Shown in pieces: positions 1-7,602 of a DNA stretch of 12,808 bases. Each line of letters starts with the position of its first letter. Position 1 is the stretch's first letter. The position numbers and the translations under genes were made by a program. Origin of the DNA: Actinomycetota bacterium (GTDB lineage Bacteria > Actinomycetota > Actinomycetes > Actinomycetales > Microbacteriaceae); contig WLGC01000009.1 in NCBI GenBank assembly GCA_009703465.1, forward strand, positions 1-12,808, in the 5' to 3' direction. Under the pieces are notes generated by a model. That model was not told where the DNA came from. It ran no database searches and saw only the letters and a list, made by a program, of their open reading frames with translations.

Positions 1-599
1 AATAGCGGTCTCAAGTATGGGTCAATTTTGTCCGTTAAGGTTCCGGGCAGAAAACCAAGGCGCTCACCTGCTTCGACCGCAGGACGAGTGAGAATAATTC
101 TGCTTACTTCTTTTCGCTGAAGTGCCTGCACCGCCTTAGCCATAGCTAAGTAGGTTTTTCCAGTTCCAGCGGGCCCGATACCAAAAACAATTGTTGACTC
201 ATCAATTGCGTCAACGTAGTTTTTCTGACCGATAGTCTTTGGGCGAATGGTTTTACCTTTTGAACTCAGAATGCTCTGGCTTAGAACATCAGCCGGGCGC
301 AGCTGGGACTCCATCATTGTTGCGGATTTCCTAAGATCCATCGGCGTTAAGTCTTGCCCATTAGCAATCAATGCCGCCATAGTTTCAATTAGTTCTTTAG
401 CTTTATCCACGTCATCGACCGGACCCTTGATGACAACTTCGTTTCCTCGAGCGTGAACTTCGACCTGCGGATAAGTCTGCTCCAAAGCTTTTAAGAGGCG
501 GTCTTCGGTTCCAAACAGAGAAACCATGGAAACTCCAACGACTTGAATTTTTTCAGTCTTGGTTTTCTGCGAAGCAGGCTGATTCTGAGCTTTAGGCAA
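1..599 (-). CDS. PhoH-like ATPase, C-terminal part missing (runs off left edge)
   Basis: Cytoplasmic P-loop ATPase of the PhoH family, usually encoded just before ybeY and linked to RNA metabolism and ribosome maturation; its exact reaction is not settled. The 199 residues present include a KH-like N-terminal segment (about 18-80), a conserved TIRPK motif (117-121) and a Walker A motif GPAGTGKT (142-149), then the family block ILTRPAVEAGERLGF (169-183). The rest of the ATPase domain and the stop codon lie beyond base 1. I chose a TTG start (597-599) because AAGGA lies 5 bases upstream and the N-terminus then matches the length of actinobacterial homologues. It overlaps the end of the HIT gene by 8 bases, so translation is probably coupled. 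An ATG at 525-527 would cut into the conserved N-terminal strand, and an in-frame ATG at 639-641 has no visible ribosome-binding site. It is the last visible gene of the hrcA operon. Family assignment is firm; the start is likely but not certain. Confidence 0.9.
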   Translation of the reverse strand, partial: MPKAQNQPASQKTKTEKIQVVGVSMVSLFGTEDRLLKALEQTYPQVEVHARGNEVVIKGPVDDVDKAKELIETMAALIANGQDLTPMDLRKSATMMESQLRPADVLSQSILSSKGKTIRPKTIGQKNYVDAIDESTIVFGIGPAGTGKTYLAMAKAVQALQRKEVSRIILTRPAVEAGERLGFLPGTLTDKIDPYLRPL

Positions 600-933
600 C
601 CTGATCCTTTGGTGTTCGACTCGTAATGTGCCCGTGGGCATGAAAAACAGTTTGTCCGGCTTCTTCCCCGGTATTGAAACTTAGGCGAAACGAACCAGAC
701 GATTTATCCTGAGCGATGTCGGTTCCAAGCTTCATCAGGTCTAGTAATTGGTCTGGTGAGTTTTGAGTGAGTTCTGCAATATTTTTGTGGTGTGCCTTTG
801 GGATAACAAGTATGTGAATAGGCTGCCTCGGGGAAATATCCCAAAAAGCAATTGCGTGCTCAGATTCAGCAACCAAGTTAGCCTGAAGCTCTTTGTTTGC
901 AATTCTGCAGAAAATGCAGTCTGAGTTGATCAA
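592..933 (-). CDS. HIT-family (histidine triad) nucleotide-binding hydrolase
   Basis: Small cytoplasmic protein of the HINT/HIT branch, which hydrolyses nucleoside phosphoramidates or related nucleotide conjugates; the natural substrate cannot be told from sequence. At 113 residues it has the usual length. An N-terminal CxxC pair (C6, C9) of the zinc-binding type is followed by the ILVIPKAHH strand (41-49) and the catalytic triad in QTVFHAHGHI (H98, H100, H102). The middle positions of the triad motif are Ala and Gly rather than the more usual bulky hydrophobic residues. The start is TTG at 931-933, with a strong GGAGG six bases upstream. It lies 40 bases downstream of rsmE and overlaps the phoH-like gene by 8 bases, consistent with the actinobacterial order rsmE-HIT-phoH. 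No promoter or terminator is evident in the 40-base gap, so it is probably read from the hrcA operon promoter. Confidence 0.93.
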   Translation of the reverse strand: MINSDCIFCRIANKELQANLVAESEHAIAFWDISPRQPIHILVIPKAHHKNIAELTQNSPDQLLDLMKLGTDIAQDKSSGSFRLSFNTGEEAGQTVFHAHGHITSRTPKDQVA

Positions 934-973
934 TCTTTTCCTCCGGAGACAATTCTACTTCGCGCGGTCTTAG

Positions 974-1714
974 CTATCGCCAGAGATCTGTTTTGGCCAT
1001 TACGGCAGCTACGGCGGCGACTCCAGCCGTTGAGGTTCTGAGGATTGACTGGCCCAACCGCACCCGCTTGCCCCCAGCGGATTCCAGCTGCTCAAGTTCT
1101 TGGGGAGATATTCCGCCCTCGGGACCAACCACTATTGCCAGTGACTGAGGCTGACTAAATTCCATCGAACCAAGGCCCGCTTGGGCAGTTGGGTCAAGAA
1201 TTAGAACTGAATCAAACTCAGAAATCGTGTGAGCTAGTTCGTTGGTTGCTACTGCGGGTTTTACTATCGGAGTGAAACTACGAAGCGACTGCTTTGCCGC
1301 TTCTGTAACGATTGTTTGCCATCTAGCTACAGCTTTTTCTTCCTTTAGGCCGATCCATTTACTAATTGAACGATCAGCCTCCCAGGGAATAACTGAGTGA
1401 ATTCCAAGTTCGGTTGCCGCTTGAATTGCCAACTCATCGCGATCACCCTTGGCTAGAGCTTGAACTAAAGTTACTCGAATTTCAGGATGGGTTTCCTGCA
1501 GCGACTGCGTTACTCGAATTTCAATATGGCTTGAACGAATGTTTTCAATTTCACCGCGAACCCTGTAGCCGGTGCCGTTGCTTAGCTGAATGCTTTCGCC
1601 GACTCTCATTCTTCGAACCGATATTGCATGTTTGGCCTCTGGGCCATCAAGTTGAATGATTTCTCCAACTTTTACTTGGCCGCTAAAAGCCTTGGTGAAC
1701 ATTGGTTCAACCAC
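974..1714 (-). CDS. rsmE: 16S rRNA m3U1498 methyltransferase RsmE
   Basis: SPOUT-class methyltransferase that transfers a methyl group from S-adenosylmethionine to N3 of U1498 in 16S rRNA of the assembled 30S subunit. The 246-residue length is typical. An N-terminal PUA-like RNA-binding domain (about 5-72) precedes the knotted domain, which carries QALAKGDRDELAIQ (85-98), the PWEADRS segment (110-116), the cofactor-loop motif VVGPEGG (195-201) and the family signature LGQSILRTSTA (220-230). The start is GTG at 1712-1714, two bases after the dnaJ stop, with AAAGG inside the last dnaJ codons six bases upstream. An internal ATG at residue 5 is possible but less well placed. The dnaJ-rsmE junction is the standard actinobacterial one, so this is the third gene of the hrcA operon. 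Confidence 0.96.
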   Translation of the reverse strand: MVEPMFTKAFSGQVKVGEIIQLDGPEAKHAISVRRMRVGESIQLSNGTGYRVRGEIENIRSSHIEIRVTQSLQETHPEIRVTLVQALAKGDRDELAIQAATELGIHSVIPWEADRSISKWIGLKEEKAVARWQTIVTEAAKQSLRSFTPIVKPAVATNELAHTISEFDSVLILDPTAQAGLGSMEFSQPQSLAIVVGPEGGISPQELEQLESAGGKRVRLGQSILRTSTAGVAAVAAVMAKTDLWR

Positions 1715-1716
1715 GG

Positions 1717-2802
1717 TTAGCCTTTACGTTTTCCAGCGAAGCGACCGTGTGATGTAGTGACCAACTTGATTTTTTCGTCTTTTCGAAAACCGGCAAGTGC
1801 TCTAAAAAGTTCTTTTTGCTTAGAGTCAAGTTTTGAAGGAGTCACAACTTGAATCGAAATTTTCAAGTCACCACGGCCACTGGCTCGAAGGTGTGTGACA
1901 CCTTTGCCTTTTACGCTGAGAATAGTTCCAGTTTGCACTCCTGGGTCAATGTCTATTTCTATCTCCCCATCAAATGACTCGATCTTGGATCGAGCACCAA
2001 GAACTGCGTCATGCAGCGGAACTTCTAAAACGCAAGTTAGATCATCTCCTTGACGTCCGAAAACATCGTGATCTTTAACCACAATATCCACATACAAATC
2101 TCCGTTAGGTCCACCACCAAAGCCAACCTCGCCCTGTGCAGCTAGTTGCAAACGCAGCCCGCTCTCTACTCCAGCTGGAATATTTAGATCAATTGTTCTG
2201 CGGGCGCGAACACGACCCTGCCCCCGACAATCCAGACATGGTTCAGGGATTACCTGTCCATAACCACGGCAGGTACCGCAGGGAGCAGAGGTCATTACGT
2301 TTCCAAGAAGCGAACGAACCTGCCTTTGAATTTGTCCTGACCCACGGCAAATATCACAGGTCACCGCTGAGGTGCCGGCTCGAGCGCAGGTACCTCTACA
2401 ACTTTCGCAAAGAACCGCAGTATCAATTTCCACACTCTTGTTAACTCCAAAGATAACTTCGGCCAAAAGAAGCTCAACCCGAATCAATGCATCCTGGCCG
2501 CGTTCTGCTCTTGACTTAGGTCCTCTTGATGAGCCACCGCCAAAGAAGGTGTCAAAGATATCTCCGAAACCACCAAAGCCGGCAGAACCAAACGGATCAT
2601 TTCCACCCATGTCGTACTGTCTACGTGCATCAGAGTCGCTTAGGACTTCATAGGCGTGAGTTACCAGCTTGAACCTTTCTTGCGCCTCTGGTGCAGGATT
2701 CACATCCGGGTGTAATTCTCGAGCTAGCTTTCGATAAGCCTTCTTTATTTGATCATCGCTTGCATCGCGCGAAATACCCAGTGCCTCATAGTGATCTGAC
2801 AA
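1717..2802 (-). CDS. dnaJ: Type I J-domain co-chaperone DnaJ (actinobacterial DnaJ2 type)
   Basis: Hsp40 co-chaperone that delivers unfolded substrates to DnaK and stimulates its ATPase. The 361-residue protein has a J domain (about 3-66, HPD at 31-33), a Gly/Phe-rich linker (about 66-92), a cysteine-rich zinc domain and two C-terminal substrate-binding beta domains (about 200-345). The four zinc-binding repeats are at C132/C135, C149/C152, C175/C178 and C189/C192. Three keep the CxxCxGxG form; the first reads CESCRGTC, with Cys where the final Gly is expected. Location next to hrcA rather than dnaK marks it as the DnaJ2 paralogue. The start is TTG at 2800-2802, seven bases after the hrcA stop, with GAGG five bases upstream and overlapping the hrcA stop codon. 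It is probably controlled by HrcA from the promoter region upstream of hrcA. Confidence 0.96.
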   Translation of the reverse strand: MSDHYEALGISRDASDDQIKKAYRKLARELHPDVNPAPEAQERFKLVTHAYEVLSDSDARRQYDMGGNDPFGSAGFGGFGDIFDTFFGGGSSRGPKSRAERGQDALIRVELLLAEVIFGVNKSVEIDTAVLCESCRGTCARAGTSAVTCDICRGSGQIQRQVRSLLGNVMTSAPCGTCRGYGQVIPEPCLDCRGQGRVRARRTIDLNIPAGVESGLRLQLAAQGEVGFGGGPNGDLYVDIVVKDHDVFGRQGDDLTCVLEVPLHDAVLGARSKIESFDGEIEIDIDPGVQTGTILSVKGKGVTHLRASGRGDLKISIQVVTPSKLDSKQKELFRALAGFRKDEKIKLVTTSHGRFAGKRKG

Positions 2803-2809
2803 ACTAGCC

Positions 2810-3829
2810 TCAGTTTCCTAGTGATTTAGATAGGTAACGAGCAACCGCACGAACCGCTGAAATATTTGTTGAATAGTCCATGCGAGTTGGTCCAATCAAA
2901 CCAATCTTGGCAACCGCGCTGCCCTCGCTCTCGTATTCGCTGACCAGCACTGAAGTACTTGATAGTTCTTGCAGAGTATTCTCTCGACCAATTCGTAAAC
3001 TCACCCCGTTGTTCTCGGTTTGCATTTCGCTAATGAGTTTTAAAAGAACCACCTGCTCCTCGATTGCTTCAAGAACTGGCGAGATGCTTCCCTGGAAATC
3101 CTGTTCCAATTTCGCCAAGTTAGAGGTCCCCGCCAAAATCACTTTTTCTTGGCGGTTTTCGTCAACCAAAGCAATGAGGTTACTAATGATTAACTTTGAC
3201 CATTTACTGCGCTCGCCTGAAAAACTAGTCGGAAGCGAAGCAATTTTTTCGGCCACCGCGGTTAGAGCTAGTCCTGAAATAGCACTTAGAAGTTTTGCTC
3301 TCAGTTCAGCGATAAATGTTTCATCAAAGCCAGGTCCTAGTTCTACTACCTGCTGTTGGATTCTTCCGTTATCGGTTATCAAGATAACTAAGACTCTGGT
3401 ATCAGCGGCTGGAATTAACTCGATATGACGGACTGAGGATTTACCCAATGTTGGGTATTGAACCATGGCAACTTGGTTCGTTAGTTGCGAAAGAAGGCGC
3501 ACTGTTCGATTCAGGCTCTCGTCAAGGTCGGCGCTACCAGACATGAAATTTTCAATAGCAAGACGCTCTGAATTACTAAGTGGCTTTACCTCGCTTAGGC
3601 GATCGACAAATAACCGATAGCCCTTATCGGTTGGCACTCTTCCGGCTGAGGTGTGCGGTGCGTGAATGAGATCTTCATCCTCCAGCAATGCCATATCGTT
3701 TCTAATCGTGGCTGCAGAGACACCAAAAGCGTGGCGCTCGACGAGGGACTTGGAGCCCACCGGCTCCTTGCTAGCGATATAGTCCTGGACGATAGCTCGC
3801 AAAACCTCGAGACTTCTCTCAGGAATCAC
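2810..3829 (-). CDS. hrcA: Heat-inducible transcription repressor HrcA
   Basis: DNA-binding repressor that recognises the CIRCE inverted repeat and shuts off chaperone genes under non-stress conditions. GroEL is the known helper for its folding in other bacteria. The 339-residue length is usual. An N-terminal winged helix (about 1-70) contains EPVGSKSL (22-29), the recognition region [13 protein letters not shown] (38-50) and the conserved [14 protein letters not shown] stretch (59-72), followed by the GAF-like and dimerisation part of the family. The start is GTG at 3827-3829, with a strong GGAGG six bases upstream. It is the first gene of the minus-strand chain leading into dnaJ. A CIRCE element lies 23 bases upstream of the start codon, so autoregulation is strongly suggested. 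Confidence 0.96.
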   Translation of the reverse strand: MIPERSLEVLRAIVQDYIASKEPVGSKSLVERHAFGVSAATIRNDMALLEDEDLIHAPHTSAGRVPTDKGYRLFVDRLSEVKPLSNSERLAIENFMSGSADLDESLNRTVRLLSQLTNQVAMVQYPTLGKSSVRHIELIPAADTRVLVILITDNGRIQQQVVELGPGFDETFIAELRAKLLSAISGLALTAVAEKIASLPTSFSGERSKWSKLIISNLIALVDENRQEKVILAGTSNLAKLEQDFQGSISPVLEAIEEQVVLLKLISEMQTENNGVSLRIGRENTLQELSSTSVLVSEYESEGSAVAKIGLIGPTRMDYSTNISAVRAVARYLSKSLGN

Positions 3830-3853
3830 AGAACACCTCCGACTTCATTTAAT
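3825..3853 (+). promoter_or_regulatory. Putative promoter for the DUF4870 gene
   Basis: On the plus strand, ATCACA (3825-3830, 4 of 6 to the -35 consensus) and TTTAAT (3848-3853, 5 of 6 to the -10 consensus) are separated by 17 bases. The predicted start near 3860 also falls inside CIRCE, giving a leader of about 70 bases before the ATG at 3931. The -35 box overlaps the hrcA start codon on the other strand. Tentative. Confidence 0.3.
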
Positions 3854-3879
3854 TAGCACTCGACTGACTAGACTGCCAA
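3853..3879. promoter_or_regulatory. CIRCE operator (HrcA binding site)
   Basis: Inverted repeat TTAGCACTC-N9-GACTGCCAA. The left arm matches the CIRCE consensus exactly; the right arm matches GAGTGCTAA at 7 of 9 positions, and the spacer is the canonical 9 bases. It lies between the hrcA start (3829) and the divergent DUF4870 gene (3931), overlapping the predicted transcription start of hrcA. The position directly upstream of the gene encoding its own repressor supports the call. Confidence 0.9.
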
Positions 3880-3907
3880 TATTACTCTGAGTAATGAACT
3901 CTGGCTA
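3879..3907 (-). promoter_or_regulatory. Putative hrcA operon promoter
   Basis: On the minus strand, TAGCCA (3902-3907, 4 of 6 to TTGACA) and TAATAT (3879-3884, 4 of 6 to TATAAT) are separated by 17 bases. Transcription would begin around 3872, inside the CIRCE element, which is the expected geometry for HrcA repression. The boxes are individually weak, so this is a tentative call. Confidence 0.4.
3881..3895. promoter_or_regulatory. Perfect 15-bp palindrome, possible second operator
   Basis: ATTACTC-T-GAGTAAT has two perfectly matched 7-base arms around one central base. It starts two bases beyond CIRCE and overlaps the putative hrcA -10 box. It is not followed by a T-run, so it is not a terminator. 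It resembles neither CIRCE nor the HspR (HAIR) site. The binding protein, if any, is unknown. Confidence 0.45.
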
Positions 3908-3930
3908 GGAAGGCGAAGGGAATCTAATCC

Positions 3931-4287
3931 ATGAACGACATCAATCCGTATGCAAGAAGAAATGAACCGCTTTCACCCGAAGCCGAAAAGCTTGCCGCCA
4001 TTTTGGTGCACATCGCAGGTATCTTTCTTGAGTTTTTTGCTCCTTTGCTGGGCTACCTTTTCCTCAAGGACCGCGGGCCGTTCATTAGGCATCATGTGAT
4101 TGAATCCTTGAACTTTGGAATCACGATGCTGCTTCTGTATGTAGTACTGGCAATTAGCGTCGTTGGTTGGTTTCTATTTTGGGTACCGCCAATCATTTGG
4201 ACGGTCTTTAGACTTATTGCTGCCTACCGCGCCAGCTTGGGCGACTACTACCGGTTCCCGGTTTCTGTAAGGCTAATTAAGAACTAA
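3931..4287 (+). CDS. DUF4870 family small membrane protein
   Basis: Function unknown. The 118-residue protein has a short polar N-terminus (1-18), then about three hydrophobic segments (roughly 22-45, 60-78 and 78-98), ending in a short cytoplasmic-type tail. The stretch HHVIESLNFGI (54-64) and the YRFPVSVRLI ending (107-116) match the DUF4870 (Tic20-like) pattern. It starts at ATG 3931, with AAGGG about ten bases upstream, rather long spacing. It is transcribed divergently from hrcA across a region containing CIRCE and a second palindrome, so a link to stress regulation is possible but unproven. Its TAA stop overlaps the hemW TAG stop on the other strand within four bases. Together with the MFS gene it appears to be an addition to an otherwise conserved gene order. 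Confidence 0.85.
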   Translation: MNDINPYARRNEPLSPEAEKLAAILVHIAGIFLEFFAPLLGYLFLKDRGPFIRHHVIESLNFGITMLLLYVVLAISVVGWFLFWVPPIIWTVFRLIAAYRASLGDYYRFPVSVRLIKN

Positions 4288-5528
4288 GTATTCGTTAGCT
4301 GTCGAACCAAAGAATCAGCTAGAAGCCTCCCGGTTAAAGTGAGCACAACTTTGCCAGGCTGATTGTTTTCCACCAAGCCATCGGCAACGAAGTGATCAAT
4401 AAGGCCAACGGCAGCTGGCGAAAGCTCTTGAATTAGTTCAATTGGCAAACCATCGCTAATTCTTATTTCCAGCAGCACACGCTCTTCAAGTCGAGTTCGA
4501 GCGTTTAGAGTCTCCCTAGCCAAAGCTGGGGAAATTCCTTGACTGATTCTTGAGGCATAGGCAGTTGGATGTTTCACATTCCACCAACGAACTCCGCCCA
4601 TGTGGCTATGCGCACCTGGTCCATACCCCCACCAATCCTGCGAAAGCCAATAGGCAAAATTGTGACTTGATTTATTAGTTGGCATTGAGGCTGGGGCTGA
4701 TTTTGACCAGTTGCTTATTTCATACCACTGGTATCCAGCAGTAGAAAGCAACTTATCGGCAAGCTCGTATTTATCAGCCTGGAGGTCCTCGTCGACTTCA
4801 TCCAGCTCACCTGAGCGAATCTGTCGTGCCAGCTTGGTGCCCTCTTCAACAATCAGTGCGTAGGCAGAAATGTGATCTGGCTCAAGAGCAATTGCAGCCA
4901 TAACGCTGCTCTGCCACTGTTCAATTGACTCCCCCGGTGCTCCGTAAATTAAATCCACGGATGTCTTTAGCCCCACTGCTTTTGCTGCAGCAATCACTTC
5001 TGGGAGATTAGCCGGATTATGGGTTCGCTCCAGTGTGGCTAGAACCTCTGGGATTGCTGATTGCATGCCAATTGAAATTCGGTTGAATCCCCCTTCGGCA
5101 AGTTTTGCAAGGTATTGCCGATCTACCGAATCAGGATTTGCCTCTGATGTGATTTCAATACCGGGAACAAAATCAAAAGTGTTGCGCAGAGAAGCAAGTA
5201 TTGACACCAAGTCCTCAGCAGGAATTTGGGTTGGCGTGCCGCCGCCGAAGAAAACTGTAGAAAGTCGTCTGGGCGCCAAGCCAGATTGTTTTAGGACCTG
5301 CTCACTTTGAGCAATCTCTGAAATGACTGATTTTGCGTACTCAGATTTGCTAGCACCAGCTAAGTCGCCCGAGGTATACGTATTGAAATCACAGTAGCCA
5401 CAAATGACATCGCAGAATGGAATGTGAACGTATGCGTGAAAAGTTCTAGATTCAGCATCTAGTGATGATTGCCTAGGTAGTAGTCCATCCTGAGGAGCAG
5501 GATCACCAAGCGGCATTGGGGCAGCCAC
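4284..5528 (-). CDS. hemW: Radical SAM protein HemW (heme chaperone, formerly called HemN-like)
   Basis: Radical-SAM family protein related to coproporphyrinogen III dehydrogenase but in the HemW branch, whose studied members bind heme and act as heme chaperones rather than as the oxidase. The radical-SAM cluster motif is CDVICGYC (C39, C43, C46), followed by Asp-Phe instead of the extra cysteine of true HemN. GGGTPT (95-100) is the SAM-binding glycine motif. The HemW-specific heme motif HNxxYW is present as HNFAYW (289-294). A C-terminal HemN_C-like domain occupies about 330-414. The start is GTG at 5526-5528, overlapping the lepA TAG stop by one base (TAGTG), with GAAGGG six bases upstream, so translation is probably coupled to lepA. 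The length of 414 is normal for actinobacterial members. Its end overlaps the convergent DUF4870 stop. Confidence 0.94.
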   Translation of the reverse strand: MAAPMPLGDPAPQDGLLPRQSSLDAESRTFHAYVHIPFCDVICGYCDFNTYTSGDLAGASKSEYAKSVISEIAQSEQVLKQSGLAPRRLSTVFFGGGTPTQIPAEDLVSILASLRNTFDFVPGIEITSEANPDSVDRQYLAKLAEGGFNRISIGMQSAIPEVLATLERTHNPANLPEVIAAAKAVGLKTSVDLIYGAPGESIEQWQSSVMAAIALEPDHISAYALIVEEGTKLARQIRSGELDEVDEDLQADKYELADKLLSTAGYQWYEISNWSKSAPASMPTNKSSHNFAYWLSQDWWGYGPGAHSHMGGVRWWNVKHPTAYASRISQGISPALARETLNARTRLEERVLLEIRISDGLPIELIQELSPAAVGLIDHFVADGLVENNQPGKVVLTLTGRLLADSLVRQLTNT

Positions 5529-7387
5529 TACTTACCCTTCTTTTCGCCCTTTTTTTCACTATCGGAAGACAGGGCAGCAATAAACGCTTCTTGAGGAACC
5601 TCTACTCGGCCAACCATCTTCATGCGCTTCTTTCCTTCTTTCTGCTTCTCCAGCAGTTTGCGCTTACGAGTTATGTCACCGCCGTAGCATTTTGCAAGAA
5701 CGTCTTTTCGCATCGCACGCACAGATTCTCGCGCAATGATTCTGGCACCAATAGCCGCCTGAATAGGAACCTCAAATTGTTGGCGTGGAATAAGTTCACG
5801 AAGTTTTGCAGTGATCATTACCCCGTAGGCATAAGCCTTGTCCTTGTGCACAATGGCGCTAAATGCATCAACCTGCTCGCCCTGTAGCAATAGGTCCACC
5901 TTGACTAGTTCACCCTCCGCAAGACCGACCTCTTCATAGTCAAGCGAGGCATAACCTGCGGTCTTGCTTTTTAGTTGGTCAAAGAAGTCAAAAACAATTT
6001 CAGCAAGTGGCAGCGTGTATCTAAGTTGAACTCGATCTTCCCCGATGTATTGCATGTCAATCATGGTTCCGCGGCGAGACTGGCAGAGTTCCATCACGGT
6101 ACCGGTGTAATCCTTTGGTAGCAAGAGCGTGGCCTTCACCATTGGTTCCAAAATTTTCTTGATCTTGCCGCCTGGAAACTCGCTTGGATTGGTGACTGTC
6201 TGCTCTTGGCCGGACTCAAGGGTTACTTGATAAACAACAGAAGGAGCAGTAGCAATTAGCTCTAAGCCAAATTCTCTTTCGAGACGCTCGGTCACAATTT
6301 CCAGATGCAAAAGCCCTAGGAATCCACATCTAAATCCAAAGCCAAGTGCAACAGAAGTTTCTGGTTCATAAACTAACGCCGCGTCAGAAAGTTTTAGCTT
6401 GTCCAAAGCTTCACGAAGCATCGGGTAATCACCGCCATCAATTGGATAAATACCGGAGAAAACCATTGGCTTTGGATCGGCATACCCCTTTAGGGCTTGG
6501 GTTGCCGGTCTGATCTTGGTGGTTACCGTGTCACCAACTTTTGATTGGCGCACATCTTTCACACCAGTGATGAGATAGCCAACCTCGCCAACACCAAGGC
6601 CTTTGGTTGGTTCAGGCTCTGGTGATGAAACTCCGATTTCCAAAGCTTCGTGCATGGATCTCGTTGACATCATTGTGATTTGTTCACGAGGTGCAAAATG
6701 CCCATCAATTACTCGAACGTAGGTGACCACTCCGCGATAGCTGTCATAAACGGAGTCAAAGATCATGGCTCGTGCTGGTGCATCCGGATCGCCAACAGGA
6801 TGTGGAACGGTAGCAACGATTTTGTCCAAGAGTGCATCAACGCCGACGCCGGTTTTACCGGAAACCCTTAGGCAGTCTTCAGGATTTCCACCAATAAGAT
6901 TTGCCAACTCTTCGGCATACTTCTCAGGCTGTGCTGCAGGCAAATCTATTTTGTTGAGCACCGGAATAATTTGTAAGTCATTTTCCATGGCCAAATAAAG
7001 ATTGGCTAGGGTCTGCGCTTCAATTCCTTGCGCCGCGTCAACTAGCAGTACCGCTCCTTCACAGGCTGCCAAGGATCTTGAAACCTCATAGGTGAAGTCA
7101 ACGTGACCCGGTGTGTCAATCATGTTTAGGGCGTAGGTTTCACCGTTACTTTCCCATGGCATACGAACAGCCTGAGATTTAATTGTGATGCCTCGCTCGC
7201 GCTCAATGTCCATGCGATCTAGGTATTGAGCGCGCATTGAGCGCTCATCGACTACTCCGGTCAGCTGTAGCATTCGATCGGCCAAGGTTGATTTACCGTG
7301 GTCAATGTGGGCAATAATGCAGAAATTGCGGATCATTGCTGGGTCTGTCTTCGACGGCTCGAGGCGACGGGTGGCACGTGGAGACAA
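5528..7387 (-). CDS. lepA: Elongation factor 4 (LepA), ribosome-associated GTPase
   Basis: Translational GTPase that acts on the ribosome, with proposed roles in back-translocation and in 30S biogenesis. With the chosen start it has 619 residues, close to other actinobacterial LepA. The G1 motif AHIDHGKST is at 26-34, followed by the switch region [22 protein letters not shown] (G3) and NKID (G4). The EF-G-like domains and the LepA-specific C-terminal domain follow, the latter including [20 protein letters not shown] near the end. The start is TTG at 7385-7387, with AAGG six bases upstream; it gives an N-terminus (SPRAT...LEP...TDPA) of the type seen in Microbacteriaceae. The frame stays open to 7609, but that extension would run through the rpsT leader and has no family support. 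hemW follows with a one-base overlap. No convincing lepA promoter was seen. Confidence 0.96.
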   Translation of the reverse strand: MSPRATRRLEPSKTDPAMIRNFCIIAHIDHGKSTLADRMLQLTGVVDERSMRAQYLDRMDIERERGITIKSQAVRMPWESNGETYALNMIDTPGHVDFTYEVSRSLAACEGAVLLVDAAQGIEAQTLANLYLAMENDLQIIPVLNKIDLPAAQPEKYAEELANLIGGNPEDCLRVSGKTGVGVDALLDKIVATVPHPVGDPDAPARAMIFDSVYDSYRGVVTYVRVIDGHFAPREQITMMSTRSMHEALEIGVSSPEPEPTKGLGVGEVGYLITGVKDVRQSKVGDTVTTKIRPATQALKGYADPKPMVFSGIYPIDGGDYPMLREALDKLKLSDAALVYEPETSVALGFGFRCGFLGLLHLEIVTERLEREFGLELIATAPSVVYQVTLESGQEQTVTNPSEFPGGKIKKILEPMVKATLLLPKDYTGTVMELCQSRRGTMIDMQYIGEDRVQLRYTLPLAEIVFDFFDQLKSKTAGYASLDYEEVGLAEGELVKVDLLLQGEQVDAFSAIVHKDKAYAYGVMITAKLRELIPRQQFEVPIQAAIGARIIARESVRAMRKDVLAKCYGGDITRKRKLLEKQKEGKKRMKMVGRVEVPQEAFIAALSSDSEKKGEKKGK

Positions 7388-7489
7388 GGTTGACCTTAGC
7401 TGTAGAGAGATGACTGATTTAGCCCTCTTATTCTCGCATAGACACTGCCTAGGAAGGCCTTGTTCGGCTCTAGACCAGGCATCTAACGG

Positions 7490-7519
7490 TTGCCCGATTC
7501 GTATCGGGGCTGATAGCAT
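7490..7519 (+). promoter_or_regulatory. Putative rpsT promoter with dyad in its spacer
   Basis: TTGCCC (7490-7495) and TAGCAT (7514-7519) each match the consensus at 4 of 6 positions and are 18 bases apart. The expected transcription start near 7526 coincides with the first base pairs of the structured leader. A 6-4-6 dyad, CCCGAT-TCGT-ATCGGG (7493-7508), overlaps the -35 box and fills most of the spacer, so it may be an operator. Confidence 0.45.
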
Positions 7520-7527
7520 TGAAGTTC

Positions 7528-7582
7528 TGCTCAAGAGGAGCTTCCTCTTAAGAAAAAATCTTTTAGTTGCTCCTCTTGGGCA
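7528..7582 (+). promoter_or_regulatory. Structured rpsT mRNA leader with two competing folds
   Basis: Bases 7528-7541 (TGCTCAAGAGGAGC) can pair with 7569-7582 (GCTCCTCTTGGGCA) in a 14-bp stem with 13 Watson-Crick pairs and one G-U. Each arm can instead join its own local hairpin: 7533-7539 with 7543-7549 (7 bp, three-base loop) and 7566-7572 with 7578-7584 (7 bp with one G-U). The folds are mutually exclusive. The leader ends about 20 bases before the rpsT ATG. No T-run follows the hairpins, so control of translation seems likelier than attenuation. S20 autoregulation is known in E. coli; a role here is inference. Confidence 0.5.
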
Positions 7583-7602
7583 ACAACCTAAGAAAGCGAA
7601 CC

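Noticed and set aside
2880..3428. 182-codon plus-strand frame opposite hrcA
   Set aside because: It is an antisense shadow of hrcA with no family resemblance; its composition mirrors the hrcA codons.
7533..7549. Hairpin before rpsT as an intrinsic terminator or attenuator
   Set aside because: The stem is good, but it is followed by A-rich sequence rather than a T-run on the plus strand, and there is no T-run on the minus strand either.
7567..7602. Longer S20 starting at TTG 7567
   Set aside because: The extra 12 residues lie in the leader hairpin and do not match S20, which starts MANIKSQIK at 7603.
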